Assembly (NCBI GenBank): GCA_900708905.1 | Contig: CAADRB010000006.1 | Coordinates: 1,080,049-1,144,048 of the forward strand | From: Hymenolepis diminuta | Lineage: Eukaryota; Platyhelminthes; Cestoda; Cyclophyllidea; Hymenolepididae | Length of the DNA: 64,000 nt | Direction: 5' to 3' | Shown: positions 51,464 to 62,275 of the stretch, one piece after another | Numbering within the stretch: the stretch's first letter is position 1 | Layout: every line of letters starts with the position of its first letter | Program-made: the position numbers and the translations under genes | Notes under the pieces: model-generated | Database searches by the model: none | Seen by the model: only the letters and a program-made list of their open reading frames with translations | What the model was told of the DNA's origin: nothing

Positions 51464-54400
51464 TTATAAACATTCACAATTAGCAATAGTCAAACAAATG
51501 AGTCAACGCTTTTCCTTTACTCTTTTAATAAATCTGAGGCACAAAGCTCGTATATCTTTTATTTTGTGTTATTTCATCATTAAATTAAGTAAACTTTTAT
51601 CTTCATGGTTTAGGGAACAACTCTGTTGCGAACTGTAAACTAATATTTTTACCAAGCAACAATTAGCCCAGGACATCTTACTTTACTTACAAGTATTCGA
51701 CAAAGTGAGCGAAGTATAAAAGACTTAACGTCTATAAGACGAAAGCTATACTTAGACATTAAAAATTGGCTTTGAGGTCCTTCACCTTGATAGAACTTTC
51801 ACCTGCATAATCTATATTAAATGCACATCGGGATGGTTTATCATTATTCTATAATAATAAACTCATTCTATGAAAAAAACATCAAATAATGACTGCAACA
51901 GTGTGTTTGCGCCAATTAGATAGTATTTATCTCTTTATATTCGTTAAATAAAATTTCCTCTTATTGTTCAAAAAGTTAATTTTCACGGCTACAGTTTGAC
52001 ATATTTGATAACGCAAAATATTTGATAAAGTAGCATTTATTGAGATTTCTCACCTTGTTTCGTGATGCACTTCTTGTTTTAATAGTGCCTGAATCTTTTA
52101 AGTGCTTATAAATTAATGAAGGAAGTGATTAATAAAAAGTGCTTAGTTAGGCTAGTAGTAGTGGGAAAATGACTACGAGTATCATTACCTAGAATTATGA
52201 AACAAACATTTGCAATATTTTTTCCATCTAAAAAATACTGATAACTAATGATTTCTAAACGACAAATAAGACCGGTAGATTTCCGATATATTAGTGACTT
52301 TCTGATTGAAGAAGGCGTTTACTATCACATTTGTTTCAACTGGGACTGGCAGGTGATAGATTGTCACATAGCCAACTGTAATACCCAAAATTTTAATCCA
52401 CTACCTGAAAACCTGGACTGCTTACTATGAGTTCCAATGCACCCAAATTAGTGGACAAAAAAGACTGTATTAGCCTAACTAACAGTTCTACTTGTAGGAC
52501 TGCATTTAGTTGAGCTACGTTAAATGAATGAATGTAAGTCTCCACTACTTACCTATGATTATAAAGCAATATATATAAATCGATTGGTATGGCCAACGAG
52601 CTCTTGTCCGAGAATTTGGGAGTCCTATGATGAAAACTGAGCATTACAACATCACAAAGCGAACTCTCGTCTTTAGAAAATATGAACTACTTAATGCTCC
52701 CGAAGTCAAGTTAAGGAAGACTTCATCATTGGCTAATAGCTGACCTCCTTCCTAGGTTCTTACCACATTTGACTCGTTTGTCATTTCTCTTATTTAGATA
52801 TCTTCACACGATTAGAATTTAAAAACACTTTTTCTGTTTTCACTAAAATAATATTTATACCGTCTAACAGGTAGGCACTGTAAAGGATCAACAAAATATA
52901 CTGAGATACTATGATCAATCGCTCAATTTAACTAAATTGTCGCTTAACTCAGAACATTGCAGATATTAATTTCTCTCAAATCTATGGATTATATTCCAAA
53001 ACATAAACGTTGAAACATTAAAACATGATGTAATAAGTTATATCCATTAAGCAAAAATGAAGAACCCACCGGATTCAGAAGACTATTAAGATATTCTGGT
53101 CTTACCCCATTATCTTCCCTTCTTCACTTCATATTTGACAGTATGACTGATTATTGCATGTAGATGGTAAAAATACAACTTTGCTCTGTCATAAGTAAAA
53201 ATAATAGTGAGGCAACAACAGGTGCAAAGCTCTGCTTATCACAGAATATTAACTGAAAGCCGGCAAAAGTAGATTGTTTGCCAGATAGGGGGGACGTGAT
53301 TTATATGATTAGGTGGAATCGGAGCATTCAACTTCGTTCTCCAAACCCCTAACTTGGCCTACTTTCGTGATGTTACCAATTTGACGGTTTGACAGTTTTG
53401 ATATAGTTTTAAGAATAAAATTTATGTCATTTAGTTCATTGGGAATTACATAAAAGTCCAATTTAGTAAATAAGTGCTTTTAAATGCGGCCTCTCTCACA
53501 TAAAATATGCATTAAAATTCATTGGCTAGTTTTATGCCCATCTAAAATTATGGGATCCAAACCATAGGAACGCAACATCACCTTATTAGGAAATCATGAG
53601 ATTTCTAGTGTATTAACTAAAATAAACTGCAAACGGAGAAGAAAAGCTTTCTGATCGTTCCTATTTTTATTAAAAATAGAAAATATATACGTGAAAATGT
53701 CAAAAAACCAAAGCTATATTTTTCATTGAGTAGGGGTTAAACAATAAGAATGAATATGGAAGAAGAGATATATAAGATGCAAGTTGATAGCCAAATTTGC
53801 TACATTGGTAACAATTATTGAATAAGTGAAGTTTATTTTTCGAAGGACAAATAACTAAAGCAATTAGGAGAGCAAGAGAGGTTGCAATTGAGCAAACAGC
53901 TTTAACATCATAGGAAACATTCTACAAATTTATTTTGCTAACAAACTGGTAATAGATAAGTAAATATTGCTATTCCTTAACGTTCGTTTGTTTGACACTT
54001 GAATTGTATATTTTCGTCATTTATCTTTCTAGATTGTTTTAGATACGCACAGAAGAGCTTGAAAAGGCTATTAATTCGATTCTGATACCAAATCTAAGCC
54101 TTAAAAAGGCATGCCGAAAACAACCAAAATTGAAAATAATTAACTATCTCTACTTTTAAAAAGATTTGTCTTAAAACGAGAGGTGACAATGATCTCATCC
54201 TTAATTGTCCATTTGACAGCTGCGCTGGGAATTTTGAGTGGTCTCATAAACGGTTATTTGAGAGATACTATTCCAAAAAAATAAACTGTCTTAAGTGAAA
54301 ACGAATAAGCTCTATTGTTTTAAAAAGTGTTTTTTTAATTTTACCTGCTTGTTCATGACTGTAAGAAGATATGAATAATCCTGTGTTATGGTGAGGTCAA

Positions 54401-55119
54401 TAAGACCTGAGGTTTTAGCTTCAAAATAGAATATTTCGCAGTGAATTATATTTCTTGAAAGAATTTTGACAATTCAGCGTTACCAGAATTCAAAAATAAT
54501 AGGGCGCTTGACGTTCTGACTTCATTATTTACTTCCATTCGATCCTTACTGCCAGTCTAATCCTTTACTGGACTCTTGCTCTTTCATGCGTATTAGTGCC
54601 TACCCATGATTAAGAGCTGAAAATTGTTACATTTCTACCCATATCCGTAATTAAATTAACCTATTTAAAAATTTTTCCTGCTTGGTTGTTTGGAGAGCCT
54701 CTTTATCTTTACATAACCCACTTGACAGCTTATGTCAAATTAGTCTCCTTCCGAAATTATGTCCTAGTAGTTAGCTCAAATCGACTTATAAGATCTAAAT
54801 AGTTTTACCTATTGCTGATCAATAAAATTATAATCATTTGCATTTTCTGAACTAAATGGACTGTATTATGCATGATTTTCCCCTTATGTTTAATTCATTG
54901 AAATGTGTTCTCATACATATTCTGCATTTATTAACATCCTCAAAACGAATATCACTTTTTGCACTCATTTCTAAAACAATTTCTACCTGCACACAAAATA
55001 AATAAACTCTAAAACACTGTTGCACCTAGTTGATATTCCCACAACCTCATACACAAAAGTATCAACTTCAATGAACTTGTAATTAAACGACCTTTCTAAG
55101 GTCAATCTCTAAGGTAAAG
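51464..55119. other. Intergenic upstream of the dynein light chain gene
   Basis: AT-rich, with no gene recognised. A 60-codon frame at 52248-52430 has a plausible-looking composition (HICFNWDWQVIDCHIANC) but no identifiable family or splice partners. Confidence 0.45.
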
Positions 55120-55127
55120 TATATAAA
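55120..55127 (+). promoter_or_regulatory. TATA box of the dynein light chain gene
   Basis: TATATAAA lies 65 nt upstream of the chosen ATG. Transcription would start about 25-30 nt downstream, near 55150. This falls after the in-frame ATG at 55143, which argues that translation starts at 55185. Confidence 0.6.
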
Positions 55128-55184
55128 CTCTCTTAATCTTTGATGAGAAAATTCTTTCAGCGGTTTTATTCTCTCTCTCTCAAA

Positions 55185-56184
55185 ATGCCGAAAAATGATG
55201 ATGCAGTGATCAAGAATGCCGATATGGACTCTGAGATGCAGAAAGCTGCGGTGGATGTTTCTTTTGAGGCCTTCGAGAAATTCAGCATTGAGAAAGATGT
55301 CGCCTCATATATCAAGAAGGAATTCGACAAGAGATACCTCCCTAATTGGCACTGTATCGTTGGTAGACATTTCGGAAGGTAAGACAGTTAAACAGCGAAC
55401 AATGTCTTCAAGTCTTAAGAGGGTTCTAGAAAAAATACTTTTAATTATTATTTAATTAAAACCGGATCTACGAAACATAATTTTCTGAACTCTAAGGTAG
55501 AAAGAAAAAATCTTTTTTTATCCCTATTTTATCACAATTTTCTTCTTCATTTCTAACCAACATTGATTCAGATTTCCAAAAATACATCTAGTGGATGTGA
55601 ATGTAAATCCCTGTGTGACGATGACGCAGTGATCTATCAAGTCAAAGGTTGCGCAACTGATACTCGACGGTGCATACTCAGTGATGGCATTAGTAATCTC
55701 GAATCAGTTATTTCGACTAGCTCAATTTGAATCACTCATCAGAGTCACTTAAAACCCTTCTTACTTATCAAGTTAGTACTGTTATCGCATCCCATTAATG
55801 ACCTCAGAAGTTACTAAGAAACCATGCGTTACCAGTTTTCCATTCATTGCGGTTAAATATGGGCATTATAACTATTAAATACCTTCATCAACAGCCATGG
55901 TTATCACATATCATAGTGGTTCTTTTAATTATTCTTTACGTTTTATGGATGCTACTTGATTATTTGAGCTGATATTACAGTTACACCAGGTTCGGGTTAA
56001 ATTAGTATTCACCGTTTTCTTTTAACATTTGTCCGAGAGTCAAAAATAGTAAAATATTTTGGACTTAAAAAATAATATAAATATTATTAACTTTCTAAAT
56101 TTTAGCTACGTGACGCATGAAGCGAGTCATTTCATATACATGTACCTCGGAAACACGGCGGTCCTGCTTTTCAAGACGGGTTAA
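55185..56184 (+). CDS. Dynein light chain, LC8 (DYNLL) type, two exons
   Basis: Exons 55185-55378 and 56106-56184 join in phase 2 to give 90 residues, one more than typical LC8. LC8 is a homodimeric hub that binds dynein intermediate chain and many partners; in parasitic flatworms related members are abundant in the tegument. Visible signatures are AVIKNADM (7-14), [17 protein letters not shown] (35-51), [10 protein letters not shown] (55-64), SYVTHE (65-70) and the C-terminal LLFKTG. The WHC histidine of the dimer interface is kept, while the penultimate Ser of animal LC8 is Thr89. The splice interrupts the codon for Ser65 exactly between HFG and YVTHE, so the junction is secure. The ATG at 55185 gives the family length. 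An upstream in-frame ATG at 55143 would add 14 residues but lies only about 16 nt after the TATA box. Intact, and likely expressed. Confidence 0.95.
55379..56105 (+). other. Intron of the dynein light chain gene
   Basis: A 727-bp phase-2 intron with donor ag|gtaaga and acceptor tttag|c. It is AT-rich, contains a diverged SINE, and translating across it gives a stop one codon after the donor. Confidence 0.92.
55605..55850 (+). repeat. Diverged SINE inside the dynein intron
   Basis: A tRNA-like head (gatgacgcagtgatctatca at 55620-55639) is followed by gtgcatactcagtgatggca (family core gtacacccagtgagtggaat) and by aatttgaatcactcatc, which parallels aatttgagtctctcacc of the copy at 39093. It is in sense orientation relative to the host gene. 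The 3' end is uncertain. Confidence 0.5.
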
Positions 56185-56340
56185 ATGAAAACTAGAAAGA
56201 AACCATACCACCCTCTCCACTCACTTCTTCCTCCCTCTTCATCCGTAAGAAACACGATTTACTGCAATTCCGCTATAGTGTTTTGATCGCTACCACAACT
56301 ACAATACTGGCTATTGTTTTAACAATTTCCGGTGTTTGAA

Positions 56341-56346
56341 AATAAA
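56341..56346 (+). promoter_or_regulatory. Poly(A) signal of the dynein light chain gene
   Basis: AATAAA 156 nt downstream of the stop codon, followed within 25 nt by TG- and T-rich sequence suitable for cleavage near 56365. Confidence 0.6.
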
Positions 56347-56365
56347 GCAATTATTTGTGAAGAAC

Positions 56366-57828
56366 TTTGTCTTTATTTTGGCTATAAATAATCCTATTTT
56401 ACTTGTAATGGCTTATCATTTTATTTGATTAATTTAACTACCGTATGCTTTTGTTATTTTTATTAAAATAGTTTTCAGTAACCATATTTTTTAAAATACC
56501 AATCATTAAATAAAATATATTAAATTCTGATTATTTTGAATAAACTAACTGAGAATCACCTTGTGTCCTTTTAATATTTTGTTTATTAGACAATTAACAT
56601 TTCAATAAAATTTATTATTCCTTAATTTATAACTTATTTGAGCATGTTCATCTTTTTTTTCACCCAACAAGGGCTTAAGTGAATCGCAGAAATTCATCTC
56701 GAAACGATGATACAAAACGTTTTGCAATTTTTCGCAGAAATTAGTAAAAATTAATTTGCAAATGATGACTATTTAACGAAAATGCTTTGAAGCGCAAAGG
56801 GGACAACTAACTTTCAAAAGACGGCTAAGTCGAATCTGAACAGTGGTGGAAAATGAGAAGGTCAGATCTGAAAATTCTCGCCAATGCTTTTTTAGGAAGA
56901 GTCGGTTTCATGGAATAATTATAAAGGCACTTGCAAGTGAATCAAAAATTATATCATTCTTCTACTTTGATTCGAATGAAAATCCGATAAAATATTTAGC
57001 CGTTAGACACAGACGTTAAGTTAGCTTTTCATCTAAGTACGGGAAATGGCATAATAAACCACCAATTGGTAAGAACGGGGATCAAGAAAATGTGGAAATC
57101 AAAGTCAGGAAGTCATGTACATTCGCGTATTATTAAGTTACTCCCTTTTTACCAACTTGTACAGTTTTGCTACATCATCCCATAGTTCCGAAGCTCAGAA
57201 TGATTTTCGAAATTCTAAGTTCTTAATTAAATGCTTGTTCGCGAAGTCCAGGGTTTATTGACCAGCTGACTAAATCTAGTGATTGCTCATGTCATTATTG
57301 AGAAGCAAGATTTGAAAGTCGACAGTTGTTGGGGATAAAACCATGGCCATCAGATATGGATCTACAGGGGGTAAGAAGAGTGTGGATATTTAGGAAGGAT
57401 TTTAACCTAATAAAAAGTGGCATAAGCAGATAGAAAGATAAAGAATCGTAAATAGAAGATGGTATGAGGAGCTGCAGAGAGAGGAGTTGGTTGGGGGATC
57501 CTATTTTAAAAATCAGAGAGAAGAGAGCTGGGAAGATGTGTGCTGCAAACAGAGTCATTGGGATAGGACCTGAAGTAATTTTACGCCTAGATATTTAAAA
57601 ATATTGTCGACAGAATCCAGAACGATCTAACTAGGAGCTTAGAATTGAATTTACTGAAAGATAGCAGTAGTGTAACCGTTACTAAAAACTGCGTTTATTC
57701 ATAGAAAGAAGAAAGCTTAAAAAATGCCCATCCTAAAAAGAAAAATATTAGATGTCCATTATATGAAATGGTTTTACGTTGATCACCAATGTGGCAGAAG
57801 ATACTCTAAAGCTTTTTGTTTATTGAAG
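56366..57828. other. Intergenic between the dynein gene and the mariner
   Basis: AT-rich, no gene recognised. A G/A-rich stretch at about 57330-57560 gives an 87-codon minus-strand frame without a domain. Confidence 0.45.
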
Positions 57829-57830
57829 TA

Positions 57831-57854
57831 TCAGGTTGTAACAGAAGTTCTGTC
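57831..57854 (+). repeat. Left terminal inverted repeat of the mariner
   Basis: Begins tcaggttgtaacagaag directly after a TA dinucleotide and pairs with 58978-59001. Confidence 0.9.
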
Positions 57855-57994
57855 CAATGTTTGAGCTGTGTTTAGGGCGCGATTACTTTAATGTAGCTTG
57901 TTAATGTTGTATGTTTATCTATGCTAATTGATAAGATATTATTTCTTTCAGATTGTGCGATAATTACCGTTGTTTATAACTATTTCTAGCCCTC

Positions 57995-58927
57995 ATGTAC
58001 ACTCCAAATAAAGAGCATATCAGGCATATTTTACTCTATGAATTTCGTAAAAGAAATACGGCAAGCTCAGCAGCAAAAACACTCAAACACACTTATGGAA
58101 GTGATGTTGAGAATGAAAAGACATGCTGAAGGTGGTTTTCTGCAGGCGATTTCAAAAAGCATGAATTCAACCTGAAAGACGAACCGAGAGCTGGATGCAC
58201 AAAAAAACTCAATTCTGAGCAACTGCAAGTTCCCATTGATGAAAATCCAATCCACACTACTAGAGAACTGAGCAAAACCTCTCTCGTAAGCTGCCGTATG
58301 ACCATATATAATGCAGGGGAATGAAAAGACTCGAAGGCTGAGAAATGGGTCCCATACGATTTGTCAAAAATCAACAGGCAACAGTGTGTGAGCCGTTGTG
58401 TTTTGCTGCGGTCTCGTGAACTTCAGGGACCCTTTTTAGACCGAATCATAACTGACAGCGACGAGAAGTGTATGTATTATGGGATTTGAAGGGAATTGTT
58501 TATTATGAACTAATGGGTGACAGTCAAACAATAACGTCTGAAATTTACTGTCGGCAGCTAATTCATTTAAAAGCAGTTAACGGCAGGAAAAACGGCCTTC
58601 TTTGATCAATCGAAAAGGAGGGCTTCTGCACCATGACAACGCCAAACCCCACACTTCAGGAGCAACTAAAAATCTCGTCAAGGAATTTGGCCGGGAAGTC
58701 ATGCATCACCCATCATATTCTCCCATCTTGCACCAACCGATTTTCATCTTTCGGGAGCTTACAGTATCATTCAATGAGACTTCAAAAGCTTACTTCAAGA
58801 AGTGGAAATGAAGCTAGTTTATTTTTTTGAGTCCAAACTGGCTAAATTCTATGAAGGAGGAATGAGAAAGCTTATGGCAAGATGGGAAGTTGTAATTAAT
58901 AGAAACGGTGACTATGTTGAACACTAA
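57995..58927 (+). pseudogene. mariner transposase pseudogene (D34D type)
   Basis: Translating through frame changes gives the N-terminus MYTPNKEHIRHILLYEF with the paired helix-turn-helix region and LKDEPRAG. KWVPYDLSKINRQQ follows, then FLDRIITDSDEK at the first catalytic Asp, WDLKGIVYYELM, LLHHDNAKPHT with the second Asp intact, and a C-terminus ending NRNGDYVEH and TAA at 58925-58927. About 30 codons between YY (58477) and WDLKGI are missing. The third acidic motif SPDLAPSD-like reads SPILHQPI, so the last Asp is lost. Stops occur after KTC and elsewhere. An intact enzyme would move the element by TA-specific cut and paste; this one cannot, though its terminal repeats could still be used in trans. 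Confidence 0.9.
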
Positions 58928-58977
58928 ATAAATGTATTTTTGACAGAATTTTTACTTAAATTCAAATTTAAAGAATT

Positions 58978-59001
58978 GACATAACTTCTGTTACAATCTA
59001 A
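58978..59001 (-). repeat. Right terminal inverted repeat of the mariner
   Basis: Reads cttctgttacaatctaa at its end, directly before TA. It is the inverted match of 57831-57854. Confidence 0.9.
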
Positions 59002-59239
59002 TAGTTTGCATACGGTTTTTACTAACTAATTTATTGTCCTACATGTTATCAATCAAGTTAGATGAATTGATCCTATATTTTTGTTTTCTTCTCAATTCCA
59101 AAAGAGCTTCTGACTTAAAAATTGAGGAAAAACCTTATTTACGTTATTACTTTATAGATATTTATACAGATTTTAGGGTTTTAATCAGATATTTGAACTG
59201 ACCTAGTCAATTAAAATTCTCAGATATTGCATTGAAGGA

Positions 59240-59665
59240 TCATTCATAAAGTCTTTGAAAATATATATACATATATTTAAATCGCCTTGATGAAAAATCA
59301 ATGTACATTTCCGCTTTAGCTTAAACTGTTTTCAGTCGCCCCGGTTAAGGAACATTGATTAACGAGGTGTATTCGCCTTCTTTCAGTTTTTACCTGTACA
59401 ATCCAGCACATGGCTATTACAAGCCCGGAGTTGCAGATGCTCAGTTCTGGCGCTCTCTCTATATTCCTTTACCCTTTTCCTTCGTCCTATTTTCGTTAGC
59501 GTCCTCCACTCTCCTCTTTCCCTAATTAACCCAATTCTTAATTGTTGCCATTCAAAAAACTTTTCTTTATACTTGACTCTATCTTCTGAATTTAAGGAAT
59601 TGGGATTGCTCTTAGCTGATAGCTTTTAGTTTTATTTCCAACACCATTGATATAAATGAATTGAA
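59240..59665 (+). repeat. LTR-like block, probably solo
   Basis: Homologous to 48740-49110. It shares the aaactgttttca landmark (59324-59335), acattgatta, a C/T-rich stretch (59460-59530) and gctgatagcttttagtttta near the right end. No integrase or other coding remnant adjoins it, so it is probably a solo LTR. It begins about 240 bp after the mariner and is unrelated to it. Confidence 0.5.
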
Positions 59666-60639
59666 ATTGCTTCGAGTGAAATGAAAACTCATATACTTTC
59701 TAAAATAATTCCATTTTATCAACGAATTTTCAACTAATTTAAAGAAATAACTGCAAAATTATAAATATTTTCAATTTAGAGAAGCAGTGAAAAAGAATAA
59801 ATGTGATTTATGACGGTCATTCTATTTTAAGATTTAAAAAATATATTTTTTCTAATAGTTTTAAAAATAACAGAATATATTTTCTACAATTTGTCAAAAA
59901 ACTGTGAAGCAAGCACTACACTCTATTTTAAATTTAATGCTTATTTTTGTGTTAATGTTTAGAGAGCATATACCATATCTGAATATGTGTTTATTAGTTA
60001 AATAAGATTTGATCTCAGCGCTCAAATTACTTTTTAAAACACCGTTTTTTCTGGCGTCAAACACCTACCCACTCGAACATAAAAAAAATCATAAATGTCA
60101 TCTACCGCAGAATTTACGCTTTAAATGAAATTTTAATACTTTACTTTTATGAATTTAATCTAAATGTGCATGTAACTAAAAGAGTAGTATATTTAAGACC
60201 GTCTAATTTGGGAACTTTGCAATCTTATCCTTTAGATATTGTGATGATTACAGCAAAAAAAGTGAATAAATTTTGTTGGTCCTGAATCAATTTACGCACT
60301 GTATGTCATGTATTTATATGATTGTAATCCATTCCAGAAATATAAACTGAAAATATTTCATTGTTCCTTTTAATCATTTTCCTTCCAACTAACAAAAAAG
60401 TAATGAAACTACAAGCGAAAGGTACTTGCATTTAGATACTCGGAAGACTGGAAAGTGACTCACACTCGTTGTGGTAACATTCAGTGAGATTTACTGTCTA
60501 GACTCATATTGAACTTAAGCTCATAGAAACTGTTGTTATAGTTTTACAACAAAAAAGAATTTATTAGCTTTTAGCTAGGGTATTTTAAAATCATGTATGC
60601 TGAAAAAAGGTGTAATGACATTCTGTTTTCTCAAGCTTG
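59666..60639. other. Intergenic, no feature recognised
   Basis: Strongly AT-rich with no open frame of note. Confidence 0.5.
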
Positions 60640-60840
60640 TAGAGAAAAAAGTGAATTGGGGACGTAAGACCAACCATCTTCTTTAAATCATCTCTCACTA
60701 AGTACTGGACATCGAAAACAAGAAATCAATATCATGAAATTTGAATTTTGGGACATGAATTGCTCATTTAATAAAAAGTGTACAGTCCATTTCCAAAAAT
60801 CAAATGAAGCGGGACTATTTTGAAACTCTGACTTTAATCT
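60640..60840 (+). repeat. Dispersed unknown repeat, copy 4
   Basis: Aligns with 35008-35280 and 27940-28290 through taagaccaaccatctt, gaattttgggacatgaattg with ctcatttaataaa, and tttccaaaaatcaaatgaag followed by gactttaat. Part of the left and middle of the repeat only. Confidence 0.5.
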
Positions 60841-62119
60841 CAAAATCCTTTTGATTCAACCCATTTCGTTCACCATTGGACTTAAGTGTTACCAAATTTT
60901 AGTTACTTACCTAAGATAAAGAGATTGTGAGACATATTCTCCTTGCCTGGATTATTTAATACTAAAACTACTCTTGGACTTAGTTCAAAAAAATTTAATA
61001 CCGATCTCAAGAATCTGCCAATAGACAGGACCCTATTTATATTCTGGATGTTCTTCATCCGTGTAAGCGGTCCCTGTAGGTTGTCAATCAAGCCTTTACA
61101 GTTTAGCTTCTCTCAACACATTTCTAATAATGTATGTCTCATATAATTATTATGATCCATGGAAAGGAAAAAGGTACCATGAAACCGGTTAACAGTAGAG
61201 TCTGATATGAGATAAAAAGGCAAAAGTAGAGATGATGTCGGTAATAAAGTTAGAGCCCCAAAAGGTTTGTACGATGTTTTCCTTAATAGGTAACTTCCTA
61301 CTTCATTTTCCAAATTTGAACTTATATGAATCATTCCCTAGATAAAGAGAAAATTCAAGTCTTTTTGAGCGGTTGACTAATTAAGATGATCGATCTTTCC
61401 AAATTTTACCTTTATTTCCAACCACGGGAAAGCAAGATTGACTCACATTATCTTTCGCTCAAGATGAATCAACCCACCCTCTTGCTCTTCCGACTTTAAT
61501 CCTTTTGTTAAGTGAAGTTGAGTTGGACCTTAATCACCCTATTATTGCGGGTTAGCAGAAAAGTATGTTGAATATCTCACTTTATAGAAAGAAATGTCGT
61601 TCGTAATACCCGACCAGTTTCATAGAACTGAAGCATGGCGGTCAGTAAAAACCTAGAAACATACTCAGGGAAATTATTGTAATGTTAAGTAATATGATTA
61701 GTTCACATCATGCCCCTGGATCTTGCTGTTAAAGTAATGCAAATACCTTCTCTCAAACTCCTAAGCTCGCTTAAACAACTATTTCACTTTATATTTGATT
61801 TCAGAAAGGGAACCTAGATATTTATAAAATGTTAGGAGCCATAAATAATTGAAATAGGATCACTTTGTTCCGAAAATACATATTCATAATCATTTAGTGA
61901 ACGGGAGCATTCCTATTCAGACAAATCAGCAAGGTTATCTCACTTTGGTCAAAACCAAAATAAATATATTGTAGTCATATAATGCTATTAACCTGTCCAC
62001 ATTTAATGGAATTTTCCTGAGATGTATACGTTATATAGAATAAGACGCTAAGCCTTGTTTTTAAAACTGTAGCTGTTAGATTTTTGTTAGTACATGCCCT
62101 AACTATTTCTAGGTAAACA
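60841..62119. other. Intergenic, no gene recognised
   Basis: Overlapping short frames on both strands at 60903-61334 lack motifs. No repeat could be named. Confidence 0.45.
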
Positions 62120-62275
62120 GTGGATCCTGATTGATGCCACACTCGTCTGTATTGCCGGAAATCATGGGTCTGGCACCCACCAGTTCACGCCCACTGAGTG
62201 GAATGGCCAACTGCACTGGTAAGATCTGTCCAATAATGGGGGAGACAGAATTCGTAGGCAAATATCTGAAATACT
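62120..62275 (+). repeat. SINE fragment
   Basis: Contains the family core cccactgagtggaatggcca (62190-62209) followed by actgcactggtaagatctgt, matching ccagtgagtggaatggccaaccgcactagctcagtc of the copy at 39093. A decayed tRNA-like head precedes it and a gacagaattcg stretch parallels the body. Confidence 0.6.

Larger units (their letters stand above)
57831..59001 (+). mobile_element. mariner element (D34D type), internally deleted
   Basis: A 1171-bp element with 24-bp inverted repeats at 57831-57854 and 58978-59001 (three mismatches), flanked on both sides by TA (57829-57830 and 59002-59003). Typical mariners are about 1.3 kb, and the shortfall is explained by a deletion in the transposase frame near 58477. 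The repeats are better preserved than the frame. Nothing else is nested in it. Confidence 0.92.
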
